Of a stretch of 64,000 bases of DNA, positions 20,909-30,404 are shown piece by piece. Position numbers and translations under genes: made by a program. The notes beneath the pieces were generated by a model that ran no database searches, was not told where the DNA came from, and saw only the letters and a list, made by a program, of their open reading frames with translations. The stretch is from Prorocentrum cordatum (taxonomy: Eukaryota > Sar > Dinophyceae > Prorocentrales > Prorocentraceae), in contig CAUYUJ010000891.1 of the NCBI GenBank assembly GCA_963575745.1, forward strand, positions 1,115,665 through 1,179,664. The letters run 5' to 3'. How positions within the stretch are numbered: position 1 is the first letter of the stretch; the number at the start of each line of letters is the position of its first letter.

Positions 20909-23900
20909 ATGGCGGCCCCACCCCGTCGCCGCCCGACCGCCGAAGTCGATGAGATCATGTTGACAGAGGCTCTGACCAAATATGTCGAGGAGGTCGGCTG
21001 CAAGAAGAGTTTCGTGCTCGGCCACTACGAATTTCTTCGTAAAGATTGTGCTGTGCATGCGAGTTCTCTCGCTCGGATGCCGTCGCTGGTGGCACCCGCC
21101 CAAAACTGAGGAATGAAGGAGGGGAGTGGCGGGGGATTACACGGGGGGAGGCGGGGGGGCCCAAGAGGCCCCGAAGAAGCCCCAAGAGGCCCCAAGAGGC
21201 GCCCAAGAGGCCCCGAAGGCGCCCCACGAGGCCCCAATGGGGCTCCCAAGAGGCCCCAAGAGGCTCCCCTGGACGGCCCAAGACGGCCCCGAGAAAGCCC
21301 CAGGCTGTCCCAAGAAAACCTCTGGCCCGCGCCCCCAGGTTGAAGTTTTGCTCGACCAGTGCGGCCTCGTGGAGGTCACCTTCTCCAAGCTGCGCAGCGC
21401 CCTGCATCGGGTGATCTTGCGGTGCCGCCCGGCATTCGACAGCGGGGGAGGGCGAGGAGAAGGAGGAGAAGGAGCAGGAGGAGGCGGGGGAGGAGGAAGA
21501 GGGGGAGGAGGAGAAGGAGCAGGAAAAGGCGGGGGGGAGGAAGAGGGGGGAGTAGAGAAGGGAAATCGGGGCGGGGGGGGGGGAGGAAGAGGGGGGAGCA
21601 GAGAGGGGAAATCGGGGATGGACAGACCCCCCTTTAGCAAAACGTGGTTTAGCGAAAACGACCTGAGGCCCAAACCTGGCGGGCGCAAGCCTGGAAAATA
21701 ACGGCCACGGCGCCCTCTCGAGAACCGAAAACGGACAAGTCACTAATCGACGTGTCACTGTTGGGGGTTCTGTCCAGCCCCGAGGAAAGCGGCAGATCGC
21801 GGCCGCGAACTCAGATCTCAGAACTGACACCATGACCATTGACAGCTGAAATGCACAGACCACCATGACCATTGACAGCTGAAATGCACGAAAGCCACGA
21901 TGCCGAGCGCCCACCATGACCATTGACAGCTGAAATCCACGAACGCCACGACGTGAAACACCAACACTGCGTGAATAAGATTTGCGACCATACATGCACA
22001 CATTAGCGCTGCCCCGACCACTCAAACTGACGAGGCGAAGGCCCACATGACCGCTGCGTTGAGGCTAACGTACGGTTGAACTGCTTGCACAGGCAACTGA
22101 GGACTGACGTCGCTGCTCTGCGAAATGTGCCACAACCTATCTTGCAGCAGCTTAGCCACCCGACGATCTTTAGCGTATTCGTAAAACTCTGCATGAGTCC
22201 ACGCCCCGCTGTGATCGCCCATGGCCTTGCGCGCACACGGTACGCCATGCCAGGCGAGAGGTCGGGGTATGTACGGGACTAGATTAGCCAACACCTCCAA
22301 TGCACAAGCGTAGCAGAGTGACCCATCCCATTGAGCTGTAAACAGAATGGGCCAGCGCCGCACCGTTGCCTGCATGCACATGGCTGGAATACTGAAATCG
22401 CCCTTTGCGTCCACGAAGAGCGTTGGAACGACAGGACCAGACATGCTGATACGAGCGACCAGATCTTCCCCACCCTGCAAAGGACGTAGCTCTTCGTCTG
22501 GACCATGATGGCATTGGACTGGAACATAGCCGGCGATGCGCGACACGGTCATCACTGCAGACGGCTTGCTCGTGGCTCGCAAACAGTCCGACCTCCGTGA
22601 AATAGAAACCACTGTCGCATTGGGGAGCTGTCCCGTCGCGGCTTCGTAGACGATGCCGTCGTACAGGATCCTCCGCTCTGCTGCGTCCGCTACACGACGT
22701 TGCAGATAGCGATTCAGAAGCCTGTCAAGCTCATTGCGGAAATCTCCCATCGGCGGGCACAGACACGCAACTATGACAATAGATGGCGTAGCAGCGAGTA
22801 CCGTGTCCTGATGAAGTTGAAACAGATCCCGCTCACGAATTTGCACTCCAACTTGTCTGAGGAGCGGCCCACAATGCTTCCCCAGCACCTCCGTGGAAAG
22901 ATCTGACGCCTCCCACGTAGAAAGTTGCTCGCATTCCGCTGCTCCATCAGACATGGACGAGACGAGCGCCGAACAACGAATTGACCTCCCTTAGTCACCA
23001 GGAATATCCTCACCCCAAACAACGCGTGATCCACACGTCTCACAGTGAGAATGCCCTGATGTTCCTCCAGCGCCGCGAGGAGGCGGGAGGCTAGGCTGGC
23101 GCGAGCGAGAACAAGCCAAAAAATGGTGCTACGCGCTCCGCCAACCTGTGCTTGAGAGGAGAGGGGGGAGAGGAGGAGGAGGCGGAGGAGGAGGAGGGGG
23201 ACGTGCTCCCCGTCATCCATATCCTCGTCCGTTGCGCGTTCGCACTCTTCCCTCTCATAGGTACCCCAAGTGCACGAGCGAGAAGCAGTCTGCCAGCCCC
23301 TGGGAGAAGGCGGGCTCGCTTTCAGACAAAATCGGAGTCGTCTTCAAACACTTGCGGCGCATCAGGGATGACCCCGTGCGGCTGCGTCAGGCCGCTGTGT
23401 GCGAACACTCCTCCCTGGCATCGCTCGGACGTGTGCAGTTTTTCTTCGGCCCAGGGCCATCGAGGAACATCCTTGACCATTTGGCGAAAAAAACACGCAC
23501 GAAAACTGACAACAAACTCACAAAACAACGGACGTCCGAGCGATGGCGAGCCTCCTCACTTCCCTCGTCGCCTGACCCTTCCCCTGTGTTGCCCGCCCCC
23601 GACGTCGCCCCATCAGCGGGGTAACGTTGGGGTCGGGCGACGCCTCGCCCCAAGTCGCGCGGGCGTTCCCAGAGGCAGTCTCGAACACTAGCCGCAAGGA
23701 GCTCGACACGATCAACTGGTATTTGTATAAGATGGGAGCTGCCCCCGCACCCGCTCCAGACCCGCAACCTTCCCCGAGGGCTTCCCCTAGGTCGATGGCG
23801 TCATCTCGCGAGTCGCATCGTTCTCGGAGTCGGGCAGCGTTCGCGGTGGGGGAGGGGGGGCCAAGCCCGCCCCCGCCCCACCCCCTCGGGGCCCCTCTTG

Positions 23901-24560
23901 CCGCCCCGACGTGGAAGGGGGAGAAGGGGCGGGAGGGGGGCCTTGCTGCGTCGGGGCCATGCCAAGTAACACCCTGCTTCCTTGTTAGGGCACCCTGGGT
24001 TTCTCGGGCCCCCGTGCACAATAATAGCTAGATTTCCTGGGGGTTCAGGATTGGGTGTCTTGCGGACGGAGTCTCGTGGCCGAATGCGGATTGCATTCGC
24101 GCCGTGACTTCTGCGCGCCCGTCGCCAGGTGCCGATCGCCGACCGCGGGTCCGAGGTGGGCGACGACGGCCAGAGCGCGGCCCGCGACGGCGCCGACGAG
24201 GAGGACGCCGTCTCCCAGTGCTCCTCCGTTGCCCTCTGCTTCTTCTCCCCCACCCCCTACGCCCGAGATCCTCATTCTCGCCGTCCGTCTCGATTCCCCA
24301 CCGCCTTCTCCTTGTGCTCGCCCCCCCTCGACACGCCCCCAAACCCGCGCCCTTCCCCCCCCTTCGCCGCCCTCCCTCGAGCCGCGCCCGCCCCCCCCCG
24401 TCCGGGCGAGGACGCGGAGAGGGAGCTGTCCGACGTCTCCGAGGACGAGGAGGACGAGGAGGACGAGGAGGAGATGGCCCAGAGCATCGCCGTGACGGAC
24501 CTGGAGGGCGCAGGCGTCAACGCCGTCGACATCGAGGATCGCGGGGCTTTCCTTGGCGTG
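20909..24560 (+). CDS. Multi-exon gene 1, uncharacterised dinoflagellate family
   Basis: Exon 1 (20909-21058) starts MAAPPRRRPTAEVDEIMLTE and ends KDCAVH. It joins in phase to exon 2 (from 21339, VEVLLDQCGLVEVTFSKLRS) across a GC-AG intron. Exon 3 (23261-23396) follows a pyrimidine run ending in TAG and reads YPKCTSEKQSASPWEKAG then IGVVFKHLRRIRDDPVRLRQ. Exon 4 (about 23655-23790) includes SNTSRKELDTINWYLYK. Exon 5 (24129-24227) is acidic. Exon 6 (about 24400-24560) holds ELSDVSEDEEDEEDEEEM. The predicted protein is small, with a basic N-terminus, two helical modules and an acidic tail. I recognise the exon 1-3 pattern as a large dinoflagellate family without assigned function. The exon 2-3 intron contains a minus-strand ORF and the exon 3-4 intron a MITE. 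The 3' end is uncertain. Confidence 0.6.
21155..21330. repeat. Degenerate CCCCAAGAGG repeat within an intron
   Basis: About twelve imperfect copies of GGCCCCAAGAGGC lie inside the GC-AG intron of gene 1. The complementary CTCTTGGGG form appears at 20535-20760, 49140-49260 and 50395-50600. Confidence 0.85.
21440..21610. repeat. (GGA)n / (GGGGGA)n tract
   Basis: Purine-rich triplets with G-rich interruptions, including an approximate duplication around GGGGGGAGGAAGAGGGG. It lies just downstream of exon 2 of gene 1, in intron or read-through. Confidence 0.9.
21830..21945. repeat. Three copies of a ~27-bp word
   Basis: CCATGACCATTGACAGCTGA and the following AATGCAC occur at about 21830, 21863 and 21914. 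They sit downstream of the minus-strand ORF, in its 3' region. Confidence 0.85.
22022..22954 (-). CDS. Intronless ORF, 310 residues, unknown function, nested in gene 1
   Basis: Starts MSDGAAECEQLSTWEASDLS and ends VMWAFASSV. Composition is balanced, with several Trp and Cys, no low-complexity runs and no simple-repeat DNA beneath it, unlike most frames in this window. Segments such as VVSISRRSDCLRATSKPSAV, TLFVDAKGDFSIPAMC and LAWHGVPCARKAMGDHSGAW suggest a globular soluble protein. I see no signal peptide or membrane span. I do not recognise the family. An adjoining minus-strand frame (about 22960-23140: RLLAALEEHQGILTVRRVDH, IFLVTKGGQFVVRRS) also looks coding but is out of phase, so the original protein may have been longer with one frameshift or a short intron. 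It lies wholly within the large intron between exons 2 and 3 of the plus-strand gene. Confidence 0.6.
   Translation of the reverse strand: MSDGAAECEQLSTWEASDLSTEVLGKHCGPLLRQVGVQIRERDLFQLHQDTVLAATPSIVIVACLCPPMGDFRNELDRLLNRYLQRRVADAAERRILYDGIVYEAATGQLPNATVVSISRRSDCLRATSKPSAVMTVSRIAGYVPVQCHHGPDEELRPLQGGEDLVARISMSGPVVPTLFVDAKGDFSIPAMCMQATVRRWPILFTAQWDGSLCYACALEVLANLVPYIPRPLAWHGVPCARKAMGDHSGAWTHAEFYEYAKDRRVAKLLQDRLWHISQSSDVSPQLPVQAVQPYVSLNAAVMWAFASSV
23418..23546. mobile_element. MITE family 2, copy 1 (intronic)
   Basis: The ends GCATCGCTCGGACGT and ACGTCCGAGCGATGG are inverted repeats. The 129-bp element begins 21 bases inside the intron after exon 3 of gene 1. A second copy (43242-43365) has the same ends and an alignable core, including TTTTT.TCTTCGGC and CCATCG.GG. 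Confidence 0.8.
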
Positions 24561-24597
24561 CGAAGCATCCCCATCTTTATCTTCTCCTATTCCACAT

Positions 24598-24880
24598 TCT
24601 TGACGCTTCGCGTACCCCCGCCAGCCCATCCAGAAACGATCAGCAGGAAGGCTGGTGAATCAGGGGCGTCAGGGCGCATGCAGTCGCGCAACCGTCATCG
24701 GGAAAACAAGGATCGCGCGCAATTTCCAGCGCTGCAATTTAGGATGGGAACTATTTAGCAGCAATCTTTCCACGAAGACGACTGCGCGACTGCATGCGTC
24801 CCACCACCCCTGATTTGACCCGATCCCTTGCTGATCGTTTCTGCATGGGCTGGGGGTTCGCGAAACGTCGAGAATATCTC
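24598..24880. mobile_element. TTGACGCTTCGCG family, short copy with both ends
   Basis: Left end TTGACGCTTCGCGTACCCCC, then CAGCCCATCCAGAAACGATC, then GCGCATGCAGTCGCGCA. The right end carries the imperfect reverse complement of the same ~110 bp (TGCGCGACTGCATGCG through GCTGATCGTTTCTGCATGGG to CGCGAAACGTCGAGA). The centre is AT-richer. No coding capacity. Confidence 0.8.
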
Positions 24881-25440
24881 GCGATCGTCTTACGTTAAGT
24901 AACTGTACAGTCGGCGCGCTGAAGAAGGACCCCTTTTCGTTGGGGAGGGGCTCGGTGTTTCTTGACTGTTTCAAAGTCTGCCTCGGTTTCTCCTGATGTT
25001 TTCCATCGGGAATCGGGGCTGAACGTATGGGAGAAATGTGCCTCGTTCCTTATTTAGGGTTCCTTAGGTCAACGCCTCGACCGTAAGATCGCAATGGCGC
25101 AGCGCGGACATTACGTACTATACCAGCACGGTCGTAGCTCTGGTTTACGTATGATAAACGTGAGTGTGTACATCATATTACGTATGTGATATGCACTATG
25201 CTCATATGATGTATGGTTTACGTGCGTGTTACGTTTGTCTTACGTATGTCCCACGTACGTCTTACGTATGTCTTACGTATGTGTTACGTATGTCTTACGT
25301 ATTGTACACGTAAGATGATACGCCATCATACGATCGCGTGGTGTATTATAAACGTAATAACACCACAATCTGACATCGGCCTCAGACGTACGGCGGGGCG
25401 CCGTCTTGGGCCCTCTCGCTAACAACGAGCGCCCTTAATT
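24881..25440. repeat. AT-richer spacer with TTACGTATGTC tandem words
   Basis: From about 25120 to 25315 the 10-11 base word TTACGTATGTC and variants recur many times on both strands. It is related to the TTACGTTTGTC arrays at 31545-31650 and 42870-42930. No gene is supported. Confidence 0.75.
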
Positions 25441-25915
25441 CCCCTTCCATCGGGGGCTCAAAAACGCCATCCTGGGACCCTCTTGGCCCGCTCTGGGGGG
25501 GCGCGCTTGGGCGCTATGGAGGATATCGGTGGGCCCTTCGTGGCTCTCTCGGGGCTATCGTGGGCCGTCTTGAGGCAATATTGAGGCTCCGCGGGCCCAT
25601 CGGAGGCGAAAAGGCGAGAAGGCGCGACAACATTGAGTGCCCCTATGTGTTTGCACGACGTTGGCAATTATTCTAGGGGGGAGGCATCGGGTGCCATCTT
25701 GGAGGCCATCGTGTGCTCTCTGGTGCCCTCCTGGAGCCATCTTGGGCCATCTCGGGCGCTGGGTCGCACCCCCCCCCCTTCCCCCCCCCCCCCCACCCCC
25801 CCCCCACCCCCCCCCCCCCCCCCCCCTCACCACCCCCACCCCCCCCCCCCCCCTCCCCCCCCCCCCCCCCCCCCCCCACCCCCCCCCACCCCCACACACA
25901 CCCCGCGCATGCGCG
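25440..25915. repeat. Dispersed element rich in TCTTGG words, ending in long poly(C)
   Basis: Loose TCTTGG / GGGGCCATC words follow a conserved CGGAGGCGAAAAGGCGAGAAGG block. The element ends in ~120 bases of C runs broken by A, then GCGCATGCGC and G runs. Related stretches ending in C or G runs lie at 32925-33385 and, inverted, at 37735-38140. Part of the block also recurs at 50650. Confidence 0.65.
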
Positions 25916-25934
25916 CGGGTGGGGGGGGGGTGGG

Positions 25935-26035
25935 GGGGGGCAAACCTCCCGAGCAGGGGAAGGAAAGGGGGTTGGACAAAGGAACCGCCCTAGACCACCT
26001 GCGCCCAGAAGGTTGGCGGGGTTCGCCGAGTCATC
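25935..26035 (+). repeat. Dispersed ~90-bp module, copy 1
   Basis: GAGCAGGGGAAGGAAAGG leads to CGCCCTAGACCACCTGCGCC and CAGAAGGTTGGCGGG. Related copies lie at 50935-51020 and 61085-61175 (plus) and 37590-37660 (minus). Confidence 0.6.
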
Positions 26036-26255
26036 CTCGCCCTGAATCTTCGCGGTCATTGCGCGCGGCGGTCGCTCAGGGGGTTCGGTGCCCAGGATCG
26101 CTGCGCCGTGCCCAGGGCCCAGGTGGTCTAGGGCGTTCAGGGGGTTCGGTTTCCAGGGTCGCGGTGCCGTTTGGTAAACGAAGCGCTCCTCATCCCCACC
26201 TGTGTATTCCTCGACATTCGCCTCTTCGCCCTCGCCCGACATCCCCGCGGCCTGT

Positions 26256-26277
26256 ACGTAGCCATTTTCGGCCAAAG
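26256..26277 (+). other. Relict DinoSL upstream of gene 2
   Basis: Contains the exact 12-base core CGTAGCCATTTT, followed after one extra C by GGCCAAAG in place of GGCTCAAG. It lies 32 bases upstream of the ATG of gene 2 at 26310. This is the second such relic in the window and points to a retroposed or recycled mRNA 5' end. Confidence 0.7.
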
Positions 26278-26309
26278 TTTCCAGGCCCCAGCGCGGTCGC
26301 GTCGGCGAC

Positions 26310-28641
26310 ATGGCCGATTGCATGCCGCCCGCGCTGGTTGAGGCCTCCCAAGAATTGTTTCTTCCAGACCGCTGGGCGCGGCTGTCGGGGGGCGGCAGCA
26401 GTTCATACCTCGTTCGCCTGCTCTCGACGTGCGCCCCGTTCTTGATGGCGCTGAAGCCAGACAGGCGCGACCTCGTGCTCCTGGAGGCGTCTGGTGGCGT
26501 TTCGATTTCAGAGGCGGCCTCCGCCCACGGGCCCGCTATGCCGTGCGCAGATAAGTTCGGGCCAGAGGAGAATATCACGAGCGACGAGGGCTACACCTAT
26601 TTGCTGTCATTGGTGCTGCGTCTCCAGGAGGGCGCGCTGGCATGGTTTTCGCCGTCTACGTCGTCTTGGGCGGCAGATTCCCCGAGTTCGCGGACGAGGC
26701 GCTTCGACGTGATCGACGGGGACGAGGCGGTGCCCGAGGTCAAGGACGCAAACATTCGAGCTCAGCGCCTGGTCGTGGCGGCAACCATTTGCTGGCTTCG
26801 CGGGGCGCGCTGGATTCAAACTGCCATGGCCCCTTTTCCCTTGGGGTGACGGGGGGGGGGGGAACGGTGGGAAGCGGCAATGAGTGAGAGGACAGGAGCG
26901 GGAGATAGAGGGGGGCAGTATGAGAAGGCGATTCAGGGTGCGCTGCATCCCCATCACCCCCGTGGGGGTGACGGGGATGGGCGAAAGGGACGGCGATGTG
27001 GATTCTGAGGGGATGGGGAAAAGGGGTTGCATGCCGCAGCTGAATAGGTGTATCAAACATGGGTCCACCCGTCGGGGTCGTTGCTCTGGCTGTACTACCC
27101 GTTCGCACAGCTTCATAAAATCGCGTGCACCATCAGGTGTTCTACATTCCTGGGAGCTTTTGGTTCGGAGCACACGCACGTGGGAGACGTGGACATGTAC
27201 GCTGATAATATACAGTTCCGTGCACTGGCGAAGGTCCTTGAAGGGTGCACGACAATTTAAGGTCGAGTTCCGATGTCCCGATGGGCGCCGCCGCCATATG
27301 TTCAAATGGGTTTGGGCACCACCACGTCCCCGCTGCAAACCTTGTTCCTCGCGGCCGCGGCACCCATCGGGATCTCGGGGCGCGCCCAGAGGTTTCCCTG
27401 CGTCCCTCACCCCGCCCGTGCGAAGGTGAAGCCCTCTGGCGATGTGCGTGCTGCGTTGCCGCCCAGCGGAGAGTACCCGCCCGAGTTCGTGAAATGTGTT
27501 GCCGAGGTTGCGCGCAAGTTGTTCCTCGGCCACCCTGCTCGCGAGAAGCTGCCCATGCAAGCAGAGCCTGCCCGTGGCTCGACAGATCTTGCCCGTGGCT
27601 CGGGATGTTCAGAGCAAGTCATCTCGTCGGGGTCGGACGAGGAACCGCGATGCGCCCAGCGCGAACCCGCTCACCCCATGGTGGTACGGGATGGGGGTGG
27701 GCGGGGAGGGATGACATGGGAGGCCTTAAGTGGGCTGCGCAGTGGTACGAATGCCGATGGCAATTCGTACCACCTCGCAGTTTTGGGGTTGGAGTGGTGG
27801 TGGTGGTGGCGGTGGTGGTGGTGGTGGTGGTGGTGGGGGTGGGGCGGCGCTGTCCCTGTGCTGTTCGTTATGCGATGCCCAGGACAACGTCGGCAAAAAG
27901 AGGCGCCTGCGCGTCAAAACGAGCCCGCAGCAGGACAGCAACGTTAAGGAACCAATTGTCGACTTAGGGTTGGGTGGCACCCCGTCCCTGGTGGATTGGC
28001 CGTCCTCCTCCCCCTCGACCTCCCGCTCGTAGCCCCCGTCGTCGTCGTCGTCGACCCCCCTCCCAAGCCCCCTCCCCCCACCCCATCGCACCCCGCCGAG
28101 GGGGGGGGAGAGGGGTAAGGTGGGGGTGGAGGATGACTAGGGACGTCAGGAATACGGGGGCCCCTGGGCCTAGCAGGACGACTGCGGCCCGACCACCGCC
28201 GCTTGGAAGGAGATGGATTGGAAGGCGATCTTGGAGATGAAGCGCGGGTCGAATGGCACGTGGCAGCCGCCCGACAAGCACCGCCGCAACAGTTGGCGGT
28301 GGGGTGCAGACAGATCCGCAGCTGAGCGGATCCTCGCTCGGCAGATGGGCGTCACGGTGGACTCCCCAGGGTCTGGCGCGGCGGCGGCCGACAGCGAGAC
28401 CCCGAAGAAGCCCGTCATGGTATCGACGGGCACGCAGGTCGAGGACGGCGACACGCCCGTCAAGATGACCACAAGCACGCCCATCGACGACAAGGTCCCG
28501 TGCACGCCCCAGCCCGTTGGGAGGTCGCCGCAGCCGTTCGGTAGCGGCAGCCCAAGCCAGTACAGTTTCGCCGTGCTGGAGCCCGAGCCGACGGATGATG
28601 AATTGCTCCAGCTCTCCACGTGGCTGCGCTTTTCTCAGTAG
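26310..28641 (+). CDS. Multi-exon gene 2, uncharacterised dinoflagellate family
   Basis: Exon 1 (26310 to about 26830) starts MADCMPPALVEASQELFLPD and includes LLSLVLRLQEGALAWFSPST, then ANIRAQRLVVAATICWLRGA. In related dinoflagellate proteins this order is followed by a QPxxSLLW-like segment. Exon 2 (27048 to about 27240, after an AG acceptor) supplies it as HPSGSLLWLYYPFAQLHK and FLGAFGSEHTHVGDVDMY. The next pieces are out of phase: FRCPDGRRRHM near 27265 and LPPSGEYPPEFVKCVAEVAR near 27460. A final exon (28213-28641) reads MKRGSNGTWQPPDKHRRNSW, then a Thr/Pro-rich tail and a TAG stop; it could instead belong to a separate gene. The tight 27240-27265 junction may be a frameshift. Function unknown; globular and probably soluble. 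Confidence 0.55.
27790..27842. repeat. (GGT)n microsatellite
   Basis: About 50 bp of TGG/GGT triplets, in an intron or linker of gene 2. Confidence 0.95.
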
Positions 28642-28654
28642 ATTGCAGCTGATG

Positions 28655-28762
28655 CGGCTAGCTAGATTGCGCCTCTCGCGCTCGACCTGCTGCTCCAGCT
28701 AGCTAGATGATTGCGCCTCTCGCGCTCGACCTGCTGCCCCAGCTAGCTAGATTGCACTCGCG
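28655..28762. repeat. ~43-bp tandem repeat downstream of gene 2
   Basis: AGCTAGCTAGATTGCGCCTC, then TCGCGCTCGACCTGCTG, recurs two and a half times just after the TAG stop at 28641, possibly in the 3' untranslated region. Confidence 0.85.
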
Positions 28763-29187
28763 TTCGCGGGGTAGTGCAGGTAAGCTACGCGTGCAGCTGG
28801 CATTCGACATTCTTGGGGAAGTGTTGCCGGACGCACGTGAGACGCGTGCGATAATGAACCAACCCCATGTTGTTATCGCCTCGCCCATTGCCGCTCGGTG
28901 TGGACAGGAGCGAGAGGGAGTTAGGGAGATGCATGGCTATATATGTATATGTAGTTGTATGTATGTATAGATGGAGGGGTATAGACTCGCACCTCTTATA
29001 TGTATACATGTGTGCGGGTGTACACACACCTATATATACATATATATAGTGCGTGATATAGATAGGCCTCCTCTCCCCCATCCTCCCTTCCCTCCCCCCC
29101 ATCGATCGGCGCGACAAGGGTCATCTCGAAATTGGCAGCTCGGAGCGCTGGGCTGAGAGAGGGGGGGTGCAGGGGGAAGGAGGGGAT
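28763..29187. other. Spacer with TA-rich block
   Basis: 28925-29055 is rich in TATATGTATA-like words, in sharp contrast to the GC-rich surroundings. No gene is supported. Confidence 0.5.
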
Positions 29188-30404
29188 ATGGGGAGTGGCC
29201 ATCGCCCGCCGCGCCAGGACTTCTGCTCGTGGATGCGCACCGCTGACTGCCTGGCCCCCAGCGCCGAGCAGGCCCCCAAGGTCACGCCCATGAAGAACAC
29301 GCGGCGTGCATCCACATCGATGCAGACACCAGCTCCAGTGACTCCAGCGGAGCGCCCTGGTGCAATTGCGGACCTGCTCCGCAAGGCCAAGTCTGTCAAG
29401 CCAGTCCCTGCGACGAAGAACGAAGTCAAGGACCCTTGGTTTTTGGGCAGGAGGGGAACTGTAGCCACGGGCGGCACGGCGCAGCGCGGCGCGGCGCAGC
29501 GCGGCACGGCACGTCGCGCACGGCGCGGGCCGCGCGGCAGGATTGGGGGGGGGGGCATTTGGCCACGGACAGCGCTGCACGGTGGGCTCTTCGCGTCGGT
29601 GGAGGGGGGGATTGTGCCCGTGGCGTTGCGCCATATTGTCTGCCCCCACCCCCTACCACCTCCCCCCGCCACCCCGCCCTCATCCTCCACCTGCCCCATC
29701 CGCCCTACATGTCCCATCTAGGAGGGCAGGGCAGGGGTGGGCGGGCGGGTGGGCGGGCGAGGTGAGGCGGTGGGCGGAGGGAGGAGCGGGGGAACGGGGA
29801 TGGGTGGATGAGGGTAATGGATGGGGGAGGGGGGCGGCTGTGGCCCTGCCGCCAGGCGGCGCCCCTGCGGCAGACGGTGGAGGTGGAGGAAGATGATGGA
29901 GACATTGGGGCAGGGGCTGAGGACATGGAGGTGGAGGGGTTGAGCGAGGCCGGCGGTGATGTAGAGGTGGAGGATGGTGACGGTGAGCAGGGCGCCCTGC
30001 CTCCTCCCGCGGGCGCGCCCACGCATGAAAATTGCCCACAGTCGGTCATCAAGGCGGCCAAGGGCTGCAAGGACACGCAGTCGGTCATCAAAGAGGCCAA
30101 GGGCGACACAGTCCCGAAGTCGGTCATCAAGGAGGCCAAGGGCGGGAAGGGCGCTGATCAGTCGAGGCCGAAGAGCTGGGTTCACCCGCTCAATGGGGAG
30201 ATGCGCGCCGTCTACGGCAAGCAGAAATCATACAGCCTTCAGTTTGACGAATTTAACAAGCCCCATCTGTTCATCGAAACGAATGAGAAACAAACGGCTG
30301 AGCACGCCGACCTCTTGTGCAAAATCATGAAGCAAGCCTGCGCCAAACACCTCACCAAAGCTCAGACTGCAGCGTTGCGGTCCAAGCTCTTGGCGCAGAT
30401 GTGA
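29188..30404 (+). CDS. Gene 3: two-exon basic protein with SVIKEAKG repeats
   Basis: Exon 1 (29188-29460) starts MGSGHRPPRQDFCSWMRTAD and includes TPAERPGAIADLLRKAKSV and KDPWFLG. A GT-AG intron (29461-29873) joins in phase to exon 2 (29874-30404). Exon 2 opens with acidic sequence (VEVEEDDGDIGAGAED), continues with three tandem SVIKEAKG-type units (QSVIKAAKG, QSVIKEAKG, KSVIKEAKG), and ends with a conserved domain: KSWVHPLNGEMRAVYGKQ, then HADLLCKIMKQACAKHLTKA, stop TGA. The PGAIADL and W.HP..GE.RAV.G..KSY motifs mark a widespread dinoflagellate family of unknown role. The predicted protein is about 268 residues, likely soluble. It follows gene 2 on the same strand. Confidence 0.65.
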
